NCBI GenBank assembly: GCA_021604825.1
Contig: BQJS01000079.1
Coordinates: 1 to 20,305 of the forward strand
Reading direction: 5' to 3'
DNA: 20,305 bases
Source of the DNA: Phycisphaerae bacterium
Lineage (GTDB): Bacteria; Planctomycetota; Phycisphaerae; UBA1845
Part shown: piece after piece, positions 15,555 to 20,305 of the stretch
Position numbering within the stretch: position 1 is the stretch's first letter
How the letters are laid out: the number at the start of each line of letters is the position of its first letter
Made by a program: the position numbers and the translations under genes
Notes under the pieces: generated by a model
Seen by the model: only the letters and a program-made list of their open reading frames with translations
Told to the model about the DNA's origin: nothing
Databases searched by the model: none

Positions 15555-16106
15555 ATGAACAAATGTCCAAGATGCAGCTATTCGATGGAAGGACTGCCCG
15601 AGGATTATGCCTGTCCGGAATGCGGGTAGGAGTATTACGGCGATACGATCTTATTTCAACTGACGAAGAACCGAGATTCGTGGTAGCAAATCGCATTCCT
15701 GATGGTGATGACTTCATGGATTGCATTCGCTCCGTCTTTTCGTGCCCAGCCTTACGGGGAATTCATATTTCGCGTTTGGCTGTTTGCGCTGCTGCGAGTT
15801 GGAATGCACCTGTATCGATCGAGGCCTGAAAAACAGGGGGAAATCGTTGTCGATCGCAAGGGTATCCGATTGTCACGCCCAAAGACAGGTTCCAAGTTCA
15901 TTGGGATGTCAGACATCAAGCGAGCAAAATAAAGTCTATGGACTGGTCGGCTCGCGATGTTCGGATGGGACGAACAGAAACTGCTCTCCATCAGCTACTG
16001 GGAACTCGATGGGGCAGCGAATGCGAAAAGCTGTGTGTATCAAATCAACCGCCACGCGTTTGCGAAACGTTTTGTGCCCGAGCGTGTTGAATCTCAGGAA
16101 GTTTAA
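15555..16106 (+). pseudogene. Zinc-ribbon membrane protein, copy 3, with three in-frame stops
   Basis: The frame from ATG 15555 reads as a full 183-codon paralogue down to a normal TAA at 16104-16106. It is interrupted at codon 25 (TAG, 15627-15629), codon 44 (TAG, 15684-15686) and codon 126 (TAA, 15930-15932). Around the stops the homology continues: CPRCSYS…CPECG, TSWIAFAP, GEIVVDRKGIRLSRP, SDIKRAK, GRLAMFGWDEQKLLSI, INRHAFAKRF. Each stop is one base change from the codon expected from the paralogues (Leu, Lys, Tyr). No frameshift is present. It is called a nonsense pseudogene; other genes here end with TAG, TAA and TGA, so stop recoding is unlikely. Confidence 0.85.
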
Positions 16107-16107
16107 A

Positions 16108-16132
16108 CAGGTGCGGCCGGGCCGCACCCTAC
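16108..16132 (-). repeat. REP-like palindrome, inverted variant
   Basis: CAGGTGCGGCCGGGCCGCAC followed by CCTAC: the reverse orientation of the GTAGGGTGCG family, with a changed loop. It begins 1 bp after the pseudogene's terminal stop codon. With the elements at 13704 and 14891 it brackets the orphan gene and zinc-ribbon array. Confidence 0.7.
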
Positions 16133-16152
16133 ATGACTGAACGCTCCGCCTT

Positions 16153-16172
16153 CATGCCCGCTCGCGGGAATG
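16153..16172. repeat. Degenerate dRS3-like palindrome
   Basis: CATGCCCGC-TC-GCGGGAATG has 9-bp arms with one mismatch. The right half plus the following ACGG matches the elements at 4432 and 10374, so this appears to be a decayed member of the family. It marks the left border region of the aldehyde dehydrogenase fragment. Confidence 0.55.
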
Positions 16173-16224
16173 ACGGCAATGCGCGAAAGCCACCAAAAAA
16201 CCGTGGTCGCCGTAGTACTTGCGG

Positions 16225-16359
16225 TTACCCAAACTTAATGCCTTGGGCGAGCGGGAGATCCTTGCTCCAGTTGATGGTATTGGTTTGGCGGCGCATGTAA
16301 GCTTTCCAGGCGTCGCTGCCGGATTCGGGGCCGCCACCGGTTTCTTTTTCGCCTCCGAA
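16225..16359 (-). pseudogene. Displaced 3' end of the aldehyde dehydrogenase gene
   Basis: These 135 bp align without gaps to 18522-18656, the last 44 codons plus the stop of the aldehyde dehydrogenase gene, in the same orientation and 2,297 bp away. By hand count 126 of 135 positions match. Eight of the nine differences fall on third codon positions and are silent, including TAA against TAG at the stop; the ninth changes Arg to Pro. There is no start codon or upstream coding sequence, so this is a remnant. The match ends abruptly on both sides: at the stop codon on the left and after GCCTCCGAA at 16359 on the right. Confidence 0.92.
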
Positions 16360-16381
16360 CACCCCAGGCTCCCCAACTGCG

Positions 16382-16410
16382 TTGACTCACGTCGCTCGAA
16401 TTGCTACTTT
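16382..16410 (+). promoter_or_regulatory. Candidate sigma-70-type promoter of the PEP-CTERM gene
   Basis: TTGACT (16382-16387), a 17-nt spacer and TACTTT (16405-16410), about 76 nt before the ATG at 16487 and only 22 bp after the end of the aldehyde dehydrogenase fragment. The -35 is good and the -10 weak. A dyad TTCCAA-T-TTGGAA (16428-16440) and a second TTGGAA at 16451 lie just downstream and could be operator half-sites. Confidence 0.45.
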
Positions 16411-16486
16411 ACCCTTTGGGAGTTGTTTTCCAATTTGGAAGAGAGCCAAGTTGGAAGGGAGTCATTTCCGAAGGGAGAAGAGTCAA

Positions 16487-17179
16487 ATGCAGGAGAAGAG
16501 AAGCCGGAAACTGAAAACGGCCTGTCTGGGCGCGGGGTTGGCTGTTGCGGGTTGGGGAAATGGTGCCGCTGACGCCGCAACCTACAGAGTGACAGGTAGC
16601 GTCACTCCTACAGGGCCTTTGTCTAACGCGTATGTGATTGCTCAATTCATTCCGCTGAACAGTTCAACTAATTTGTACTTTGTACAGAATATCGCGGCTA
16701 ACATTCCATCAGGTGAGGCAACACAGTTTGAGTTCGACATTTCAGATGAATCCGGCGAGTCAGGGGTACTGTATGAGCTGAAGTACTACGATTTCTTGGC
16801 GATTCACGAAGACGACCAAGCTGATCGCGTGGCTGTCAGCCTTAGCGCATCCAATGCTCAGGGCGTCCTTGACGACGACACTGCGTGGGAGGATTTCTTC
16901 CCCTATGTCGGCACCTTTGGCCCAACAGAGTCAGAAGCAATGACGTGGCTATTAACTGACGAAACTACACGCATCCGTGGTTGGAGATCCAATGGCTGGC
17001 CAAATAGCAACCTTTTTGGCACCGAATCAATCCTAACGGAGTTCGCCCCGTCAGCACATGTCGGCAGCGTGTTTGCAGAATTTGCCGAGATTCCAGAACC
17101 GGCAACTTTCGCTCTGGTTTTGACAGGATCCGCGCTATGTTTGTCGAGGCGCAGACGACAAGACCTCGTGGCTGGTTAG
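16487..17179 (+). CDS. PEP-CTERM surface protein
   Basis: A 230-residue exported protein. The ATG at 16487 has an AAGGGAG ribosome binding region upstream and gives a classic signal peptide (KRSRKLK, a short hydrophobic stretch, ADA cut site at 30). The C-terminus is a PEP-CTERM sorting signal: PEP at 203-205, hydrophobic TFALVLTGSALCLS and then RRRR. Proteins with this tail are processed by an exosortase and attached to the surface or exopolysaccharide; the exosortase is not in this window. The mature domain (31-200) is acidic and probably beta-rich, with aromatic patches (YELKYYDF, WEDFFPY), and was not recognised. Its GC content looks lower than that of the core genes. It ends 10 nt before the glycosyltransferase gene, so they are probably co-transcribed. 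Confidence 0.88.
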   Translation: MQEKRSRKLKTACLGAGLAVAGWGNGAADAATYRVTGSVTPTGPLSNAYVIAQFIPLNSSTNLYFVQNIAANIPSGEATQFEFDISDESGESGVLYELKYYDFLAIHEDDQADRVAVSLSASNAQGVLDDDTAWEDFFPYVGTFGPTESEAMTWLLTDETTRIRGWRSNGWPNSNLFGTESILTEFAPSAHVGSVFAEFAEIPEPATFALVLTGSALCLSRRRRQDLVAG

Positions 17180-17189
17180 GCGGCTTTTC

Positions 17190-18368
17190 ATGCAGTTATC
17201 AGCATGCTTGATCGCTCGCAATGAAGAACAGAATCTTCCGAGAGCGCTGAGATCCTTATCCAACGTTGTTGACGAAATCATCGTAACCGATACGGGGTCA
17301 ACGGACGCTACACCACAGATCGCGACTGAATTTGGAGCTCGCGTTTCAACGTTCGAGTGGTGCGACGACTTCTCGGCGGCCCGCAATTTCGCTATCGAAC
17401 AAGCGCGCGGGGATTGGATACTTTGGATCGACGCTGACGAAGAACTGTTACCGGAATCCACTGCTGAGTTGAAGAACTGCATCGAGGAAGAGGATGCTCT
17501 TGCGTATTACATCGCGCGGCGCGATCTAATCGATTACGATCGGCCCGATCACTTCACACAAATGTGGCAGCTGCGATTGTTCCGACGGGACGAACGGCTG
17601 CGTTTTCGGGGTCGATGTCATCCAGAGTTTGCTCCACCGGCCCAGGAAATTGCAGCACAGGAGGGCATGCACGTTCTCACGTCGAGCGTGACGTTGCGGC
17701 ATTATGGGTATGGGCACGAGCAGCGAAAAGAAAAGCTTCGTCGCGCTGCACGTCTACTCGCTCTTGAACTGGAGGATCGCCCCGACCAACTGTACTACTT
17801 GATTGAGTACGGTCGCACGATCCGGAACTTGGACCCACCAAAGGGTCAGCAAATCTTAAAGGACGTCGCCGCCAAGCTCGTGCCACGTTTGGATGACGCG
17901 GAAGCCCCTATTCCGCTGGTCGCGGCGCTGCTCGAATACTTGATACAGGTACCGGCGGAAGGACTCCCACCCGGCCTGCCACACAACGCAGTTGTCGAAT
18001 TGGCCAAGCGGTGGTTTCCGCAGTCTGCGCCCCTAATGTGGTTACGGGCGCAAGCGGCCTTTGGCGAAGAACGATTCAGAGAGGCGGAACGGCTCCTTCG
18101 TAAAATGGTCTTGATGGGCAAAGAGAAGAGCTACGACCAGCACATCAGTTTCGATCCGGCTATTGTTGGCGATGATGCAATACTCAATCTGGGGGCGTGC
18201 CTGGTTCGCCAAGCGAAACTTGACGAAGCAACCGCTTGTTTCAAGCAACTTGTGAACAGCCAGACGCGTGGGCAAGAAGCACGCGATAACCTGGAAGCGA
18301 TAAATCGGTTGCTCAAAGAAAACAAACACAAGTCTCGACCGAAGCGAAAACGGAGCCGAAAACGCTGA
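17190..18368 (+). CDS. Family 2 glycosyltransferase with C-terminal TPR-like region
   Basis: A 392-residue GT-A fold glycosyltransferase of the GT2 group. The N-terminal domain shows ACLIARNEEQNLPRAL, the nucleotide-sugar binding segment EIIVTDTGSTD (29-39), FSAARNFAIE and the metal-binding DAD in WILWIDADEEL (Asp81, Asp83). Residues from about 190 on are helical and repeat-like, with a TPR-type pair near 325-375 (AILNLGACLVRQAKLDEATACFKQLV). The tail is very basic (KSRPKRKRSRKR). This architecture is shared with SunS-like and other protein or polysaccharide glycosyltransferases. No membrane helix is seen. It follows the PEP-CTERM gene by 10 nt. A role in glycosylating that protein, or in making the matrix it attaches to, is a reasonable guess. 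The acceptor and sugar are unknown. Confidence 0.88.
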   Translation: MQLSACLIARNEEQNLPRALRSLSNVVDEIIVTDTGSTDATPQIATEFGARVSTFEWCDDFSAARNFAIEQARGDWILWIDADEELLPESTAELKNCIEEEDALAYYIARRDLIDYDRPDHFTQMWQLRLFRRDERLRFRGRCHPEFAPPAQEIAAQEGMHVLTSSVTLRHYGYGHEQRKEKLRRAARLLALELEDRPDQLYYLIEYGRTIRNLDPPKGQQILKDVAAKLVPRLDDAEAPIPLVAALLEYLIQVPAEGLPPGLPHNAVVELAKRWFPQSAPLMWLRAQAAFGEERFREAERLLRKMVLMGKEKSYDQHISFDPAIVGDDAILNLGACLVRQAKLDEATACFKQLVNSQTRGQEARDNLEAINRLLKENKHKSRPKRKRSRKR

Positions 18369-18521
18369 GATAAGCAAGTTGAACCTGTCCGCTCTAACGG
18401 AACGCCCTCGTACACATTTTCCCCTCGAACGCTGCGAGTAAGCGAATAACCAGCACACCCGGCGCGATCGCGAGGGATCAACACATTGCGCTCCACCTCG
18501 CTATCCTCGCGCCGATGATGC

Positions 18522-20042
18522 CTACCCAAACTTGATGCCTTGGGCCAGCGGGAGATCCTTGCTCCAGTTGATGGTGTTGGTTTGGCGGCGCATGTAGGCT
18601 TTCCATGCGTCGCTTCCGGATTCGCGGCCACCACCGGTTTCTTTTTCGCCTCCGAAGGCTCCACCGATTTCTGCGCCGCTGGTTCCGATGTTGGCGTTGG
18701 CGATGCCGCAGTCGCTGCCGGCGCTGCTTAGGAATTGCTCGGCTTCTAGGAGGTTCTCGGTAAAGATCGCGGAACTCAAGCCCTGCGGCACGTCGTTGTG
18801 GATGGCGATCGCTTCGTCGAGCGTTTCGTATTCCATGATATAGAGCAGCGGTGCGAAGGTTTCGTCTTGGACGATCTGCCACTCGTTTTTGGCAATCGCA
18901 ATCGTCGGCGATACGTAGCAGCCACCCGGATACTTGTCACCCGATAGCTTCTCACCACCGCAAAGAATCTCGCCGCCCTCGGCTTTGACTTTGTCGATGG
19001 CGTTCATCAAGTCGTCCACCGCGCCGGTGTCGATCATCGGGCCCATCAGTGTGCCTTCTTCCAGCGGGTTGCCGATGCTCACCTGGGCATAGCCTTTCTT
19101 AAGTCGTTCGACGAGATCTTTCTTGATCGACTTATGAGCGATGATGCGGCGGGTTGATGTGCAGCGCTGACCGGCTGTCCCTACCGCACCGAATAAAATC
19201 GCAGGTACCAGCAAGTCCATATTGGCATGCTGCGACGCGACGATGGCGTTGTTGCCACCAAGTTCAAGAATCGTGCGACCCAAGCGCTTGTGGACAACTT
19301 CGCCAACGTGGTAACCCATCTTGCAGCTACCGGTGGCTGAGACGAGCGGAATGCGCTTGTCGTGCAGCAGCGTTTCACCAATCGACGAACCGCGTCCAAT
19401 GACCAAACTGAAGATCGCCGGATCCACGCCCGCATCTTTGCAGACTTGCTCTGCAATCTTCGTACAAGCGATCGCAGTCAGCGGCGTTTTCGATGATGGT
19501 TTCCATAACGTCGAATCGCCACAGGCAGCCGCCAGCGCCGAATTCCACGCCCACACCGCCACCGGGAAGTTAAACGCACTGATCACACCAACCACACCCA
19601 GCGGATGCCACTGCTCATACATCCGGTGACCGGGTCGCTCCGAGTGCATCGTCAAACCATACAGCTGACGCGACAAGCCGACCGCAAAGTCGCAGATGTC
19701 GATCATCTCCTGAACTTCGCCCTCACCCTCGGCACGAATCTTGCCCATCTCCATGGTGACGAGGGCTCCGAGCGCCGCCTTCTTTTCGCGAAGGGCATTG
19801 CCCAACAAGCGCACAACTTCGCCACGCTTGGGGGCTGGCACCGTTCGCCACGACAGGAACGCCTCGTGGGCCCGCGTGACGATCCGCTCGTATTCATCAG
19901 GGGTCACCTGCGTCACTGATGCGATGGTTTCGCCATTGATCGGCGACGTCGATTCGAGCTTATCGCCCGATCCCATCCATTCACCACAAAAGCCACCCGG
20001 TGAAACGTCGGAAATACCCAATTGCTTCAGCACATCGTTCAT
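18522..20042 (-). CDS. Aldehyde dehydrogenase, ALDH7 (aminoadipate semialdehyde) type
   Basis: A 506-residue NAD(P)-dependent aldehyde dehydrogenase, about the length of antiquitin (ALDH7A1) and bacterial AmaB. These oxidise 2-aminoadipate 6-semialdehyde in lysine breakdown. Catalytic Cys294 is in GTAGQRCTSTRR, general base Glu260 in ILELGGNN, Asn158 in SAFNFP, and Glu394 with Phe396 in DETFAPL. The C-terminal block [19 protein letters not shown] and the ending [11 protein letters not shown] are typical of ALDH7. The ATG at 20042 is preceded by AAGGG on the minus strand. The last 135 bp are duplicated at 16225-16359, so this 3' end may have been supplied by an incoming element. A well-formed promoter lies upstream. 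Substrate specificity is inferred from family. Confidence 0.93.
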   Translation of the reverse strand: MNDVLKQLGISDVSPGGFCGEWMGSGDKLESTSPINGETIASVTQVTPDEYERIVTRAHEAFLSWRTVPAPKRGEVVRLLGNALREKKAALGALVTMEMGKIRAEGEGEVQEMIDICDFAVGLSRQLYGLTMHSERPGHRMYEQWHPLGVVGVISAFNFPVAVWAWNSALAAACGDSTLWKPSSKTPLTAIACTKIAEQVCKDAGVDPAIFSLVIGRGSSIGETLLHDKRIPLVSATGSCKMGYHVGEVVHKRLGRTILELGGNNAIVASQHANMDLLVPAILFGAVGTAGQRCTSTRRIIAHKSIKKDLVERLKKGYAQVSIGNPLEEGTLMGPMIDTGAVDDLMNAIDKVKAEGGEILCGGEKLSGDKYPGGCYVSPTIAIAKNEWQIVQDETFAPLLYIMEYETLDEAIAIHNDVPQGLSSAIFTENLLEAEQFLSSAGSDCGIANANIGTSGAEIGGAFGGEKETGGGRESGSDAWKAYMRRQTNTINWSKDLPLAQGIKFG

Positions 20043-20095
20043 TGGAAAACCCTTAGAATAGAGTGTGTAAGAGGCGTGTCGTCACGTCTGACCGG

Positions 20096-20132
20096 AGCAT
20101 ATCTTGACCGGTTGGATAGTCAACCCAACCGG
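20096..20132 (-). promoter_or_regulatory. Promoter and operator-like dyad of the aldehyde dehydrogenase gene
   Basis: On the minus strand TTGACT (20118-20123), a 16-nt spacer and TATGCT (20096-20101) form a sigma-70-like promoter about 54 nt before the ATG. A perfect 8-bp inverted repeat CCGGTTGG…CCAACCGG (20108-20115 and 20125-20132, 9-nt gap) is centred on the -35 box, as expected for a regulator binding site. The regulator is not in the window. Confidence 0.6.
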
Positions 20133-20305
20133 GGGTTACAGTGGTCCCGACGCCGATTGTTGCAAGCGATCGACCGGGTCCGAATAATCCAGCAGCCTGC
20201 GAGGCTGGCAAGTTCGGGCTTGCGGTTCGACCGGCATCGCGTAGGATACCCGCACTATGATCACAGTACCCTTGTTCAATTAGTTCTCGGTCGGCCCACC
20301 CCAAG
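20133..20305. other. Right-end spacer
   Basis: No gene could be supported between the aldehyde dehydrogenase promoter and the window edge. Small inverted repeats are present (CAGCCT-GCG-AGGCTG at 20193-20207 and GCAAG…CTTGC at about 20207-20222). An 83-codon open frame on the minus strand here crosses the promoter and these repeats and is not called. Confidence 0.5.

Larger units (their letters stand above)
16334..18656. mobile_element. Possible integrated cassette between aldehyde dehydrogenase 3' ends
   Basis: The 2.3-kb unit between the two copies of the aldehyde dehydrogenase 3' end contains only the PEP-CTERM gene and the glycosyltransferase gene. A 26-bp block identical in both copies (16334-16359 and 18631-18656) sits exactly where the match ends on the upstream side, and is the natural candidate for an attachment core. 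The layout fits integration into the 3' end of a coding gene with the frame restored by the element. No integrase gene is present, so this would be a remnant or a unit mobilised in trans. Allelic recombination is the main alternative. Confidence 0.4.

Noticed and set aside
15555..16106. Stop-codon recoding as an explanation for the interrupted third zinc-ribbon gene
   Set aside because: TAG, TAA and TGA all serve as normal ends of other genes in the window, and both TAG and TAA interrupt this copy.
13704..16132. CRISPR-like array from the repeated palindromes
   Set aside because: Only three copies, more than 1 kb apart with genes between them; no spacer-sized intervals or cas genes.
15389..16440. 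The 13-mer TTCCAATTTGGAA occurs both inside zinc-ribbon copy 2 (15389) and upstream of the PEP-CTERM gene (16428)
   Set aside because: The first is explained by the codons for PIWKF; one shared palindromic 13-mer is weak evidence for a common regulator.
20053..20304. 83-codon open frame upstream of the aldehyde dehydrogenase gene
   Set aside because: It crosses the predicted promoter, dyad and small inverted repeats, has no family features and no ribosome binding site; composition looks non-coding.

Overview
The window looks like a chromosomal stretch of a Planctomycetota bacterium, most likely of the Phycisphaerae type. The clues are short membrane proteins that begin with a CPRC…CPECG zinc ribbon, a PEP-CTERM surface protein, a DUF5117-type secreted zinc metalloprotease, lipoproteins, and moderately high GC in the core genes (judged by eye). 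No RNA genes, CRISPR arrays or recognisable transposase or integrase genes were seen.

Layout. (1) 1-3172: dnaE, the replicative polymerase alpha subunit, with its start outside the window. (2) 3181-4132: a hairpin spacer and a convergent lipoprotein with an internal duplication. (3) 4133-4966: a gene-poor spacer with Neisseria dRS3-like palindromes in inverted orientation and a four-unit 16-bp tandem repeat. (4) 4967-7183 (-): an MsbA-like ABC exporter half-transporter with an unusually large loop after its first membrane helix. (5) 7555-10284: a secreted zinc metalloprotease, followed by a good intrinsic terminator and another dRS3-like hairpin. (6) 10430-13696: a small lipoprotein, divergent from an ArgE-like M20 deacylase and HutF, which form a likely amino-acid catabolic operon. 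(7) 13704-18521: an accessory island with an orphan gene, three tandem zinc-ribbon membrane protein copies (the third broken by three in-frame stops), REP-like palindromes, a displaced 3' end of an aldehyde dehydrogenase gene, and a PEP-CTERM plus glycosyltransferase gene pair. (8) 18522-20305 (-): a full ALDH7-type aldehyde dehydrogenase with a promoter overlapped by an operator-like dyad.

The most notable structure is in (7)-(8). The last 135 bp of the aldehyde dehydrogenase gene occur twice in the same orientation, 2,297 bp apart. The copies differ at 9 positions, 8 of them at third codon positions. The displaced copy stops matching abruptly next to a 26-bp block that is identical in both. 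This is what an element leaves when it integrates in the 3' end of a protein gene and restores the reading frame with its own version of the end (the e14/icd arrangement in E. coli), or what recombination with a diverged allele would leave. The intervening DNA carries only the PEP-CTERM protein and the glycosyltransferase, so hutF-to-aldehyde-dehydrogenase looks like a site of gene turnover.

Functionally, the ArgE-like enzyme, HutF and the ALDH7 enzyme all point to amino-acid catabolism (histidine and lysine). The lipoproteins, exporter, metalloprotease, PEP-CTERM protein and glycosyltransferase point to envelope and surface functions.
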